Position numbers and translations under genes: made by a program. DNA of 64,000 nucleotides, taken from NCBI GenBank assembly GCA_964019165.1, contig OZ025282.1, positions 1,774,501-1,838,500 of the forward strand. The letters are read 5' to 3'. This DNA is from Mastigias papua (Eukaryota; Cnidaria; Scyphozoa; Rhizostomeae; Mastigiidae). Positions 11,077 through 26,000 of this stretch are shown piece by piece (the stretch's first letter is position 1; each line of letters begins with the position of its first letter). Below the pieces are notes generated by a model. The model searched no databases. It saw only the letters and a program-made list of their open reading frames with translations, and was not told where the DNA came from.

Positions 11077-11927
11077 ACTCTTAGGTTCCTAAAAAACGAG
11101 GGGTCTTGATAAATGGGGGGATCAGAAATATTTCTAACACCTAATAAATGGGGGTCTTAATAAACGGGGGGGATCAGAGATATTTCTAACACCTAATAAA
11201 TGGGGGTCTTAATAAACGGGGGGGGGAGGGTCGAAATATTTCTAAAATCCAATGGCACTTTAGTTGTCTATTGCGCTTCTGACAAACATCAAAAGACACG
11301 TTCATTAGGTGGAAAAAATAATACACTCTTTTTTCATACCAATACTTCATTTTTAACTGAGCCTCAATATTCTCAATTCTTTTTAGCCTTAGATTATTCA
11401 TAAATTATTCTTATGTGACAAAGGTATAACGACAAAGGTATAACGTCATCAGAAAACCATAGGAATATATTCAAATCCTTGTTGGTGTCATACTTAACAA
11501 ACCGAATAGAACAATAACAATTTTTTGAATTATAAGAAACCGAACAGAAAAATAAATATTTTTGATAGTGCTATAGCTAATCTAAAAGCAGCATTTCCAC
11601 CCCACCTATCGCTTCAAGTGACATGTAGTCTTCGGTATCATCTGGATATGTAACCCGGTAAACCTCTTGGCGAACTTTGAACCTCGCATTATTCTTAAAT
11701 TATTCATAAATTTCAGCGATTTTGAACCTCAATATTCTTTTAAATTTTATTCTTATAAAAAAGAGTGCATCACTTAGTGAAAGAAGAAATTTCTTTTCTT
11801 AAGGAAAACCCTCTCTACCATTTGTCATTCGTTGCAATTTAACAAACGGGGGGTCCTAATAAGCTAGGGGGTCGAAAAAACATGAAAAATTAATAAGCGT
11901 CCTCCCGTTTATTAGGGACCTAAGAGT
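11077..11927. mobile_element. Non-autonomous inverted-repeat element (MITE-like), 851 bp
   Basis: The two ends mirror each other. The left end reads actcttaggttcctaa followed by aaacgagggg; the right end read in reverse is actcttaggtccctaa followed by taaacgggag. The interior has no long open frame, contains a short G-rich tandem repeat near the left end, and has AT-rich stretches with the text ttattcataaatt. Nested G-rich units near the right end (around 11848-11880) repeat the terminal theme. I found no clear target duplication, so the superfamily is open. Confidence 0.6.
11101..11240. repeat. G-rich tandem repeat, about 57-bp unit, 2.5 copies
   Basis: The unit starts ggggtcttaataaac, continues with a run of G, then atcagaaatatttctaa and cacctaataaat. 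It lies near the left end of the inverted-repeat element, and its G-run plus taataaac text resembles that element's own terminus, so it probably arose by duplication of the end region. Confidence 0.7.
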
Positions 11928-13632
11928 ACGATACTTCAGAGTTTCAACACTGCAAAAAAAATGAGTCGACTTTCGAATGTTCAAGACCGCAAAGTGTTGC
12001 CAAGATTGCACTGAAATAGGGACCCAAAGAGTCACCGCGCTACCAATGGCAAGTGAGAAACAAGTTATAGAATCTGGTGTCATGCTCTTGCGATCTTCCA
12101 AGCGTGGCCATTATATCCTTGTAAATAGGCAAGAGATAACGAACATCGAAGCAAGAAAGAGACGATTGTGATGAAAAACTCAGCAGGGAGCTCGACCATC
12201 GTCAACAAAACAGCACAGGTTGTGCAATCAATTTAGAAGAAGATTTATGGAAACAGGTGCCCCAACAACTGAAAAGAAGAACCTGAAAAGGAATGGGACC
12301 GAAGCATACGAAACGTAGTCACTCCTTGAAAATCATCGACTGTACCGGTTACAACTTCTGATCCGTAACTCTGCTCTGAGCAATCCATAGCATTTCTCGT
12401 TCCTCTTACCATAACACTTTCTGTGCCTGCTATGAAAGTGTAACAACTTTGTACCGCGTATCGGTTCACTTTGTAAACAGGGTCTTAGAAAGTGGCCTAT
12501 AAGAAAGATCGCTATTATGGATGATAATGGCCTCGAATTTGCAATCTGATTCTTGTTCTATATAAGGCCCAAACCAGTCAAGCCTCATGTTCGTCACAGT
12601 AGTCTCGAATTCATCTCTTCAATGTGCATTTCATACTTTTATCTTGTTATCTATTCTGTGTCTTGGTTTCATCAGCTCAACCCTGGTTTCGAAAAACATT
12701 CTCAGTTTTGTTAACTAAGTCTTGATTATTTAACTGGACATTATGAAACTAACCTACATAGCGCTGTTGAATTGAATGTGAAATTTCGATCAGCTGAACT
12801 TCGGTATTGTAAGCATAGTCTTGGTTTCATTACTTGAACTGTGGTCGTATACAACAACTTTTTGAGCTATAAAATCATTGTTTCTTGTTCCGCATTCATC
12901 TCAATAAGTCTGGATTCTTTTTCAATTTCGTATTCTCTTGTAAATGGAACTTAAACGAGAGGTTTCTGTTTCTCTTCATTTTCCTTTAAGCACTTTTAAC
13001 AAGAAATGCTTTTAGCACCTCTCCCGCTATTTATAGCTGTAGATACTTTTAGCAAGATGAGAAATTGAAAGTGGAAGACAATTGAAAGTGCAACTAAATT
13101 CGTTTCTCTTCCAGGAAAAATGCAAAGGATGTAACCGATAGTGAAAGAAAAACAGAATAAGCTGCATGACTAGCAGTGGCAGACATTTGTCTGTTCACTT
13201 GGAGGTGGGGGGGCAAGCAGACCATGGGAGTGTGGGGTGGAGCTCCAAGGAGCACTACTAGTAACCAAATCCTACAAACTCCATTGCTCTTTCAAATTAC
13301 TGGGGATTGACCGTCCCCCTCGCCCCCTCCCCTAGTCTTTGTCAGAGATGGCGTGTCATTCTCCAAAGAAGCATTTTCTTCCACAACTCCAAAATAAAAG
13401 ATCATGAGCCTGCAGGTTGATCTTAATTACAACCATCCACTCTGATACAGTAAACATCCCAAAATGCACATCACCAAGATCGCACAATGGCCTACAACAC
13501 TGTTGATATTGAATGATACGATATGACATGATATGGTACAATATGATTAAAACGATTTCCCTGTGATTTAGAGTCATGATAATTATATGACTAGACAACA
13601 CAATCAAATATCTGATGAACTATTGCAACTAT
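11928..13632. other. Downstream flank of the PTPN9-like gene
   Basis: No separate gene seen. The 3' untranslated region of the minus-strand phosphatase must lie in the upper part of this stretch. An ATTAAA-type signal overlaps its stop codon (13637-13632), but I could not assign the real polyadenylation site. Confidence 0.4.
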
Positions 13633-16600
13633 TTAATCGCTGTAAAAGGAATCTCTTTTATACCTCTTTAAACATTTCTCGATTTTCCTGCAAATTTCTT
13701 CGTCGTCCTTCTTAAGTTTCAAACAGTACTCTAAGACAGCTACATAACAGAACGAGTACTGCTCTGCCGTTTGAACGCAGAATGCTCTCTGCCTACGTAT
13801 CCGTTGCAGTGCACTCTTTATGTCAACGGTGCCGGCCGCGTTCAGCTCGCGAAGGCAACTGTCGATCGTAATGAACGTCCCAGTGCGACCGATACCAGCG
13901 CTGCAGTGCACAACAAGGGGTGGCTGGTTGCTGCTTTCCGAGAATTCGGCATTTGACTTTACTGGGTGCACTTCTGGAATTGGAGCAGCTGGGTCACCCG
14001 AATCGATACTTAAATTTTGAAAAGCACATACCTGGCTAACGATATCCAAAAGCCTTTCTGCCGATGCAGGAACACCAAAATCTGGCCAACCAACGAACTG
14101 GAAATGTGTCAATTTGTGTGGTGTTCTTTCCTGTCGGAAAAAAATTCATTATCAACAATAAACGCTATCACTAACACCATCATGATCATAATGATCATCT
14201 TCATCATTCTTATAATGACCTTCATGACTATTGTCATCATCATCATCATCATCATCACCCTCATCATCATAATCATTATTATTATTATTATTATTATCAT
14301 CATCATCATCATCATCATCATCCTCATCATCATAATCATTGCCATTAGTTCTTAGATATTACTATGTATTGATGGTTTTTAAAATAACTGGGTGGTAGTG
14401 GCACCCCACCCACTCCTTCACTACGTCACACTCCCACGCCCACTTCTCCAGCATTCTGATAACAAAAACTAGGCAACTATGAATCTTTTTTATTCCTATG
14501 TTTATGCTTGTGTAGTACCTGTCTGCCTTTGTTACACCGTAGTGGTATATAGAAATGATTAGCGAGCAAAACGTGCAGTAGAGTAAAAACACGATAACTG
14601 TTTTATTGCCGCACCTAACATTGACTTCCAAGGATTATCTTCCTACTTAAAAGATTTATCAAATTCGAATAACATTAACTCCGAAAGGCCGTATCTATAC
14701 TAGGCTCTACTCTGGTGGCTCATATTTAATTATTTCCTTTCAAATTATTCCCAAGGTTTTTCATACATTAACTATGTTAAAAATCGGCTTTCAATCGTTG
14801 GTCGAGACCAGTGACTGACAGTTAGTCATTGTTGCACAATGGTAAACATCTCTATTTATTGAACTGAATTTCCCATTCAAAGAAATCCTTGCATAACTTA
14901 GGGCTCTTTCAAGGGGAGGTCGTTAATTAGAAATTGCATAATGTGTAACAAATTGATGAGCACTGACAGGTGCTAGAGGTGTCGATTAAAGATACTCATA
15001 CTATTTCATATTATGTTCATTCAGAACAAACCAAGTGCGTGATTCGAATAACACAGGGCCTGAATTATTAATGATAAGCAAAGATTAACACTTTCAAATC
15101 TGACCTCTTCAGTCACACAAGCAGACCATGAAATAAATAAAGACGAGAAAAAGTTCTATAAAGTATTAAATTACTTTGGTTTTTATTTAGAATTCCAAAG
15201 CAACACTAACTAACATTTAGCAACATCTAACGACATTTAACAACATATTCTACCAAGGTGATGCTATTGGTATGAGATCGATCTGAACGCACTTTTACAA
15301 TAATCACGTAATTTTACTCGCATCCATGATCATTGACGTGGGTAATTTATAACCCAACCATTCTTGGTGGTTCACCAAGGGCAATCTAGTTTTTGCAACC
15401 GCACATAGGATACTTTCGCCTGCGCAGTGTCCACGTTCTTCAAGATTCATTGATACAAAGCTGAAGCCAATTCCATATAACAACTTTGAAACCGATTTAC
15501 TTAGTGACCATGAAAAGAAAATCTGGTTTTGTCAATCCCACTTATCTTGTGTCCTCTTGTACAGTACATACCATGGAGTGCAAACTTTATATTTCACTAA
15601 TAAAGGGAATCTCTTAGCTGAAATATGTTGCCTGTGTGCTGTTCAAATCTGAGTAGCTACAAGACAGGACTGCTACATGGCAAATTAAATACATGTACAC
15701 TTTAATGGAAGACAAGCATCGACAGCTTGGTCCCTTGTTCTATTCTGAAATTCTTCATAGATCTGGGCGATTCTAAGCTTGAAACAAAGTCATTTGAATT
15801 CGATAAACGATGTTCGTTCCAGTGAAACTTCATCATGTAAACAACATAGGTAATTCATTGGTCTACATTGGAACAGAACCAAATACCAGCATTTTGCCAC
15901 TTGAGTATATCCGTATAACGTGACTAACGTTTCCCTCGGTCTTCCTTTGAAAACACATAATATCTATGCTGGTTAGTCATCATCTACATAAGCGAAATCC
16001 TTGGCTACCGTGATCTGGTGAGGGAATTAATCCACGATGGCTATTGAGTTTACTCATCGGGTACGTAAGCCTCTTTGCGTTAGTGATTCATTCGGTCCGG
16101 CGGTTTGGACACGAAGTTAGCTGCGTCAATTATATTTCAATTCAACAACAAACAGCAAGGTAACGGAACTGAAAGATGATACACACAAAATTCTCATCAT
16201 ATGACGATAGGATGCTAAAGATACTACTGAGAAGATAACGTAAAGTGTTGATGATAATTGTCAAATACTTGGCCTAAGTTGCAGGGAAGAAAACCGCAAA
16301 CTACGCAAACGAGACATACTTTATTATATTGTAGCCTCGGTACCAGAGCCACAGAAAAGAAGTCGAAGAGCGAGATATTCTTTCTTGAGAAACAGCCAAG
16401 TATTGTATACAATATTAAGTCCAATTTCGAGCCAAGGATTTTTAAAGGTTCCAACATGTTAACTCAGTTCCTATGGTCTTCTTTTGCACAAAACATGTAC
16501 CGTAGATCCTCGAATTATCCCCCAGGACGTTTATTCACTTTTAATACCTCACTGGTGGGAGCTTATTCGAGGGGAGGGCTTAACGCAGGGGACTTATAAG

Positions 16601-17744
16601 ACTATTCGGTATATGCCGCATAAACAGCTCATCGTCAAAACTCCTTTTCTCGAAAATGTTAAAAGAACAGTTTAAATTTAAGCATCGGTATATACCAAGG
16701 TTTTCATGATCCTCTGTGGTGGGTGCATATTCACGGGGGGCTTATTCACAATTTCAAGTTCTTGCATAGGGTTAATTCGAGAAGGGGGCTTTTTGAGGGG
16801 GGCCAATTGAAGGACTAATGGTATCATACTAGATGATTGCTTGACTTTTTGAAAGAGTATGAAAGTCAAGTTCGAAACTCCTCCAAGCTCTATCCTTTCA
16901 TCACCATCATCATCATTATCATCATCACCAATCATCATCACCATCATCACCAATCATCATCATAATCATCATAATCATCATCATAATCACCATCGTCACT
17001 AATCATCACATTTATGATCACAGTTTGGTGATCGCCCTCATGATATAAAACGTCATCAACTTCACTCCCGATTTCCATTCACAAACAGTCGTCACATTCA
17101 AATTGTAAACATGTTTACAGTTTTCCGTATGGTATTTTCATATATCATTTTTAAGAATCTTCAACGGATTCGCCATCACATAACACGAATAATGAAACGT
17201 ATACAACGCTAGGAATCTTGATTCTGCTACAAGAAGCCATTGACCTACGTTAATCCGAATTCCAGAACATAATTAAACTTAAAACCTGGCCAAGTACCAG
17301 AGAACATCTCATGTCTTGTTATCCTACTCTAAGATCCTGGATTTCTGGACGAAGTTAACTCCCCATTACTTTCCTCCATCACTAACCCATCTAGACTTTT
17401 CCAAACAAATTGTTGCGACAAACAAGGTGCAGTACTTTCGGAAAAGGAACGGCCTCGATTTTAACAATCATTAAAGCGATTCATTTCGCAGATTTTGAAT
17501 CGGGGCAGATATTGCTGACCTGTGGGAAACTATCCAACAAGCACCTTTTAGTAAAAAAACTGTATTAGTAGCTCGAGCTGCAGTTCTGCCAAGTAACTGT
17601 TGGGGTTACACAGTGGACTGAGGGTAGTCAACTCAATCACCTTATCAAATAATTGGCAAGAGTTCCACTGACCCCATGATCAGTCGCAAAATGGGAAGGA
17701 GATGATGAAGAAGATGATAACGATGATGATGATGATGATGACAG

Positions 17745-17792
<48 letters not shown>

Positions 17793-20016
17793 CAGTGATG
17801 ATGATAGTGATGATGATGGGGATGATAATGATGGGGATGATGATGATGGGGATGATGATGATGACAGTGATGATGATGGGGATGATGATGATGATGATGA
17901 CAGTGATGATGATGGGGATGATGATGATGATGATGACAGTGATGATGATGGGGATGATGATGATGATGGGGATGATGATGATGGGGATGATAATGATGGG
18001 GATGATGATGATGGTGATGATGATGGGGATGATAATGATGGGGATGATGATGATGGTGATGATGATGATGGGGATGATGACCAATAAAGACTAATGATGA
18101 CTAATGATGATAAATGATGCTGATAAATCATAATCATCACAGCAATCATAATCAAGTCATCAAACCAAAAATAATGATGACAAACAGCAAACAAATATTC
18201 CCTCCCAGGCCAATGAGATACAACAATAAACATCTAAAGAGTGGATGGGATCGAGCCAAAAATCTCCACTTTTTCACTCAAAACTACTAAATAATTCAAA
18301 GATGAATCCGCGCGTAATCGTTTTGCAAAGTCATGAAGAAATTTCCACCGAAAACAACACCGTATGTCTAGGTATTAAATCTCAGCATCTTTTTTGAAAA
18401 TACACGGGAATCGCCAATCTTCTACGTCATCTATGGCTTTCTCTCTTGGGAATTCGATGCATGAAATAAGATTGCTTCGATGTGATCACGAGCAAGCACG
18501 AATGACTCAACCATCTGATCAGACATAAGAGGAATCAAACAGCTTTCAACAACAAAGCTAGCAATATTATGTCGAACTAGCGACAAAAGACGCAACATAG
18601 AGGAATGAACTTGAGATAAATGATTTTAAAAGCACAGCAGGTGATGGGAAAAACTTGATGGAAAAGTACGCTGTGAGAGCAGCAAAAACCAAACAGAGAT
18701 TAAGTGAAAAACACAAAAAGGTTGATGGAATATCAAAGCAATGGCATAAGATAAGGGAATAACAAGTAAATAATGGAATAGCTAATTGCAAAAACATGGT
18801 TATGGTGATTGAGAAATGTAATAAGAAATGGATAATCACATTAAGGGAAGAAAGTAAAATAGAATTAGATGAATGAAATTAAGCCTTCAGACAACAATAG
18901 ATTGTGAAATCTATGAGAATATGACAGCAAAAAAACATCAAAGAGAATAAGTAAATGAATGTATTTGAGAAGAAACAGCAGCCAGGGTTGAAAAATATGA
19001 TGGATGGATCTACGCCACACACGGAGGTGAAATGAGGAGAGGTTCCCGAGGGGCTCTGCGCCTTTTCAAACTAGTCTGGTGAATTTCCAATTTGGTATAA
19101 TGAGCCAACCAATTAATAGGGTTATAAGAGTATCTTACGTTAAATTAGTTGCCAGTACATAACCTTGTATGCATTTTATTTTGAACACTTTCAACTAAAG
19201 ACAACGGTTGGTCATGGGCATGACTCATAGTAGTAGTCCATAGCACAGCTCCCCTGCTAACTTTTTCGGACGGCACCCCTGGCTACACAATATGTTTCCA
19301 TATTGAATAAAGTAAATCTATTTGTAAAATTGAAAAAAATGACAAACGTCCCAGAAGGGAGCTGTAATAAGTAAATCAAGACAAAGAGTAGATATAAAAA
19401 TAGGACCGTTCATAATGCCAGCAGCTAATAGTTTCGTACTGGTTTGTAAACATTGCAACGTTCGTCATTAAAGGCCACAGGGCTGAATCGCGTAACAATC
19501 AAAACTGCTGAATCAGTGTAGAACGAAAACACTTCCTAAGAACTTGAACAAACAAGAGAGTGGAACTGCTAGCAGTGTGTGGTGATTTCTCTCAAGAGAT
19601 GAAAAGCAAGGGTCTATCGGAAAAACTTCGTTAAGATAAAGCTGATATTGTTGTAAAAAAATTCATAAAACTCAAAAGTGATCTTTGAAGTAATAAACCA
19701 TGTAAAAATCGAGCAAAAGATTCATCTTGAATTGAAGCATTAATCAACGATGCTGATTTGCACCATATGAAATAAAAACACAAATGACGAAATGCTGAAA
19801 ATCGTAACTGCCACGAACAATCTGGTTGCTAGCGAGAGGTATTATACCAGACCGTCAATAACCATTCGGATTTTGATGATACAAATGATTTGAGTACGAC
19901 TGGACAAAGATGCATGTTTATTGTAAGTCACAAAAGAATCAGTCTTCCTCAGATTCTCGATGTTGAATCAATCACTTGGTCAATCAATAAATAAATCAAT
20001 CAATCAGCCAATCAAT

Positions 20017-20047
<31 letters not shown>

Positions 20048-23000
20048 CTAATGAAACAATCACCTTCTCATAGAAAACTATCATTCAAAACCTGCCTAAG
20101 TCTTCATTTTCAAAATACTCCTCTCCTCTCGAATTTTCCACAATTTAACCAACAATGATTTCTCAGAAAAATCATCCAGAAGTAACAACTTCCGCATTCT
20201 TGCTTGAACAGTGCACATAAATTCGTGCCGGCAATCAGGAAAAAAATATTCATTAAAATTCACTAGGTAAATTCGTCACAATAGCAGAGAATCACTACAT
20301 AGAATAAAATAAGGAAGAGACTGAATGAAGGAAAAAACTCAAGAAAAACAGCTTAAAAGACATCCTAGTATTTCCTATCATATCTCGTGCACATGAACGA
20401 GGCAATGAAATACAACCTTGGTTCCGGCAACACAGGTAATAATGGCTGAGGACTTCAAGACAATTAGAAGTTAACTTAATATGTCATACTTATAGCCATG
20501 TCGAACTCCTTAAATTCAATCTGACTTACCTCCTTCATTGAAACCTCCAAATTCCTGGCAACGTAATCCACGGACTTCGTAACACCTAGACACCGCACAG
20601 TTACTGATGAAAATGTCACTATTTTTCCTTCCTCGGGCCAATAACGGTAGCACTTCTCCCTTCCTCTTTCATAACATCTGTAAATAGAGCATACACATGA
20701 AAAAACAGGCCACAAACGATAAATAAGATATATACCACACCTGGTGGACATGAGGAATTGCATGTGCATACAAGTAGTATGAATAATGCTTGAGATATGC
20801 ATAGGGGAAGAAGACTTCCAGGAGATTGAAAGTAGGGAGCTCAACAGAAAAATAGACCAGGGTACAAAGTTGACTGGTACCATATGACTCAAGAACTTAA
20901 TTCCTCGTCTGTATAAAGAAAAGAAAACAAAAAGAATAAAGTAAAGAAGATGAAATAAACATCGTGAGTGATATAAAACTTTTCTGAATCATGTGTGAAC
21001 CTTCTATCAAAACGAATCGAACAGGATTTGTAAGAAAAATGTTTTTAAATCAAAATGAGTGTAATCTACTCATGCTGTCAAAAAGGACCCTATCCATGAC
21101 CGTTTGTGAGGGGGAAAAAACACCAAATTTTTGGAGGGGGGGGGCAGAATTTTATGAATTGTAAGTTTGATTGTTGTTCCTAATATCATAATATTTCAGG
21201 CTCAATTGTCTCAGAAGACATATAAGAAATTGTCATAATTCATAACAATTCCATTATTTCATTCTTTCAATGGCTTGCTTTTTTCATTTTTCACTCATCC
21301 GTCCTTCATCCATCCTCTTTTCCCTGCTACACATTTTCTTCACCATGGGCTAACACAAAATGAACAGAAGGCTTAATGACTCAAAATACCTGTCAGAGTG
21401 ATAAGCCAGTCAGTTGCTGCAATGTCACATATTAAAACTGGTTGATGCATTAAAAAGGAAATAAAACAGGGATTTATTTAAGTAATAATCATGGTAGGAA
21501 AATAACAATTCTTACTTGGCAAGCATCAGGATTACTGACGGTCGTTGCTCTAAAATCATTCTCCAGAAATCGAAGACTGTATTCTTTAATGGGCCTAGAA
21601 TACAAAGAGTTCTTTTCATCAAATGTGAGGAAAATCACGTCTAATGGTTTGAGAATCGAGCTAGCTAAAGCTTCAGGGGAGAATGAGGCTTAAAATTTCA
21701 GCAGGCATAGAAAACATCCTGGTCAATGCTAGCAAATACATAAATTCCCTTGGGTCAAATAAGTTTGGTATTGCAAATGTCTTTTAAGGGCAGTGTCTTA
21801 TTACCTCCCGACCACTAGAATGGCAGCAAATAGATCCCTGTGCCCTAATAGGTATGCCTGCCTTAAGTAGATTGATAAATATGATGGTACAAGCAGCTTA
21901 GTTTATCTGACAACACAAAAAGTAGAATACAAAACAAAGAATACTACTCGAACGCCAACCTTGGGCACATATGTATGCATCTGATCTATCATATCCATCG
22001 ACAAAACTTGCGTTTATGTAATCTGTAAACTAGAAAATAAAATTCTGAACACATCATTTCAACAAAAATAGTTACTTGTGACCAGTATCACAGAGGGCTT
22101 GCTTTAATTCATTGTAACTTAATGAAAAATGAATGTTGAGGCGGAATACAATTAAGTGGAAACCAGAGAAAGGTAGATAACTTAAGCATAAAATAAAGTT
22201 GAAGACTTGCAGGAAATAATAAAGAAAAGGCAGCGTGAAATTCGAAATTCCTAAAGATAGCTCAGTTTAGGGCAGGGAGAAGTCACCAATCATAAAATGC
22301 ACAATACAGCCTGAAGATCTCCGGTCGTACTTCGTTTACTTTAAGCATGCTATCGTTATAGCGTTCCGAAGATGTCAAAAACAATAATTATTGTCAGAGT
22401 ACAGATGAAATTTCGGTGACGAAGTGCTACGAACCGAGAACTAACTCTCGGCCAAAGAATAAACTTACAAAATGGGTCTCTGCTGATAAAAGCTAAGAAA
22501 GTTTGGGAAAATTTCAAAAACTGGATTTTATCAAATAAAATTAAAAATCCAAAATCATCCAGCATTGAAAAAGTAAATTGTAAGCATGGTGGCACTCAGT
22601 CCTCCTCGGTAATATCACTACACTCGGGGCGCTTCGATATTTTCAGCAGACATCTCCCCAATTATTCAAAGTGATCAAATTCAAAAACTTACTTCATCGC
22701 CATCAACGACTTTTAATTTAACTCTTGAATGATCATAGCAAAGTACATCCCTGTATCTGTTCTTGCTCTGATTGAATCTATGACTAAAAATAAAGAAAAA
22801 CAATTGACTAAAGATGAAGTGCAAATGGTTGGTTATTCAACATATGGTCACTTGCTGCTGTCGTATTTTTCTATGTCATGGCCGTAAGGTATTCATAGTA
22901 CTTGTTCCCCGTGGTATCTCCTGTGGTATCGTCGTTCCTGTAGTGTATGCAATGTAGCGCGCAATTGATAGTAGTAAGTAATTTGTCATGTACTCTTAAT

Positions 23001-26000
23001 TGAATGTAAATAACCATTTAATATTATTAGGTTTCTCAAATGAAAAAATATTTATTAGTCTCTGGTTTTATGAGAAGGAAAGGTTCTATTTCTTAGAATG
23101 GTAATTAAAAATATGTTACCCCCACTCCCCCATCCAAGCGGTAATCTCCTATTATGGATTAGCGCAAAATAGCTCATTATAATCAACTGCAAATCTCATA
23201 TCAAATTGATCAACGGCAGTAGAACAGTAGCAAACCTTGAAGCGGTGAAACTTCCATGAGGAGAGACCGCGTTCAATCTGTCAAATTCACCGCAGATACC
23301 CTGCTTTCCGATTGAATCCACGTATCTAACAAAGTTCTCAATGTTAAGTTTACCATCACGGGAAATTTCTCTATCTTCTTTTTCCTGTTCTTCAGCTGCT
23401 TCTTGTAACCTGTCCGCAAAGCTCTTAGACTTGTATAAATTTCTGCCGATTGTGTTGTTAACGGGGGCTTTTGACTCTGTTGCCCTTGAAAACAAAGCAA
23501 GTGATTTCAGTGACAACAAAAGCGAATGCACTTCTCCAGTAAATCAGGCAAGAAATCAAGCTACAATGGTAATAAATCTTGCTATATAACACATTGGACT
23601 ATGGTCATCAACTGAACATATTTGTGACGCAAAAATCTTAGCAAAAAAGCTATTCTGCTATGGAACAAGAATCTGCAAGATACCCTTCTACGCATCCTTC
23701 GCCTACCCAAATTTGGAACAGAACAATTCGAAAAGCAACCGTAGGCTTTCGCATTTAATTAAGTAGGCCTAGCCACCGACAGTTGCGCAGCGCAACAAAT
23801 AAAATGACCTTTGTCTGGCTCAATGTGACAAAAAGGCCTTTTTCAGTGCAAGTGGTTGACCCATTTTTCACAAAGCACGCTGGAAGAATTCTTTTTAAAG
23901 AAACTAGAATAAAAGTAAAACTTTGAAAATTATCTGATAACTAAATCAGGTACATAGATTACTTTTCAATGACAATCATCACGTGGTTCAATAACTTTTG
24001 CGCCAAGGTTTTCATTGGCCTATGACCTATAAAATCACACACAAACTTTGCTCAGATAGCTTCCCAGAAAAGTACAAACCAAGGTCTAGTTTCTCATCTT
24101 AAAATACGAGAAATAGCCAAAATTTCCAGATCCCTAAGCATAAGGCTTAGCACTATAAAAAATCTTTCACTACTCAGCTCTGAAGGACTGTAATAATACG
24201 CCAATGGATATACGTGAGTTGCCAAAAATAAATAACTTTAAAAGGCAATTGAAAATGCATGTATATGAAGAGCAAGACGTAAAAGAACACTGCCCCCTGG
24301 AAGAACAGCTCCACACAAACTAAGCCCTTTTTTGTTTTATCTGAATCGCTACTTCCAGTAGAAATAACTTAGTTTATAGTTTTTTCTTGCTGTTGTTACT
24401 TATGCTGAACTATTGCTTGTGCATAAAAACAAAATTAATATGAATGATAATAATAATAATAGGTACCTTAAATAGCTGGTAATACACTGATTGAGCCATA
24501 AGTCGTGGTCGTGCTCACATGTTCCTCCAAGATGCAATGGAAGAGTCACCGTTGGGATCCGCGATAATAAATCACGTGATTTTCTCAATATCTCAACCTG
24601 AAATTAGCTATATAATTAACTTTTTGATAAAAATACAGAAAATAAAATTTATTTCTAAGGTACTATGTAATGAGTTCTTTAATGAATTCATATGGAATGG
24701 AGATGTGAGTCCAAAGAGAAAGGGGGAAAGTTCGCAAACTATGAACAAGATTCCCGTTCAACTGTGAACCATGGATAAAAAATGCATTGGCTAATTTAAA
24801 TATGATTGGCATATAATGATTTTCAAGCTATCGAGAAGCTCTGACAGATAGGTTTATTCATCAAACAGAAACATGGGTCCTAAGCAGATAAACTTAAGGA
24901 TAAATCATGATTCAACGAGCGGAAATAACAGAGGTAACAATGTGGTGAACTTTAGAAGAAACTACAGTTGATAGAAACTGTAATCAAACTGAAAGTTTGG
25001 AAGGGGAAATGAATAAATGTTATGGAGAGGAACCCGCTAAAAATAAAACAGGCTTACCCTATTTGTTATTTTCTCCCCAACAAAATTTGACAAAATTGCC
25101 AACGAAGCTCGAAACCAGAGTGGGGCTGATAATATGTAAATGTGTTTTAATCTTGCTGGGAATGCACCCTGAAATAAACAGAACAATTAAAATCAGTCTT
25201 TACAAGTTTACATCACTATATGATTCATTATTCTGAGCACTTCTATATGCCAACTGGACTAGGCCAAAGAAAATGATGTCAAGCCTGATTCAACAATTAT
25301 AGCCGATTGACTGACTAGGCCAGGACAAATGATGTCAAGTCTGATTCAACAATTATCATTGCTCATAGAATCAAAATGCAAAGGGAGGGGAACGGTAAAT
25401 GAGAAATACCAGGCATTCTACGATGAAATATGAAACATTAGGTTAAAAATTATAGTGATAAATCTCCCAATAAACACAGTGTTAAATGTACTTCTAATTG
25501 AAAGAAAACACAAATCTTGGCAAAATCCGCTGGACTTCAAAACAATGAGCATATCTAGTTCGAAGTGAAATGTGCGTGAACAATTCTATAAGGGGAGAAG
25601 AAGGAACTTGAGAAATGGTGCATTTCAATACGAGAAATGTAAAGCAACCTGAGCTGTGAGTGAGAATTGTAAAAGGAAATGTTTAGAAGTTTAGTTGGTC
25701 CCCACCGTGCCCCATTATTATAATAAATGATAAATTATAAGATAAATTGCATCACGTGTTAATTTACAAACTATATTACTGGCAGTTTCTATAATTAACT
25801 CTGAAAGTGCCCTCAGAAGACTACCTTCTAAGGTGCTATTTCCTATACATTCAATCAACTGGTATTTAAGTTGAGAACCATAAGTAAGTCCTTCTCCATA
25901 GTAGAGCTACAAATTTTCGATCAATAGTGATGTAGCAAACATCTAGGGATCTAGAGATATCTCACTTCTTACAATAAACGACACCTACCTATATATAAAC

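Noticed and set aside
12695..12720. Minus-strand CTGAGAA ... GAAAC resembling a hammerhead
   Set aside because: The first box does not match CUGANGA and the spacer does not form a hairpin.
14109..14355. Open frames of Met, Ile, Ser or Asp runs, here and at 17637-18233 and 58981-59293
   Set aside because: They follow (ATC)n/(GAT)n arrays that stay open in every frame; no composition or splice evidence for protein.
24640..24760. Minus-strand text resembling part of a CRAL-TRIO domain (PLSLWTHISIPYEFIKELIT)
   Set aside because: No usable donor follows, and the frame does not fit the next exon. The true exon for this part is 25168-25058, which fits in phase on both sides.
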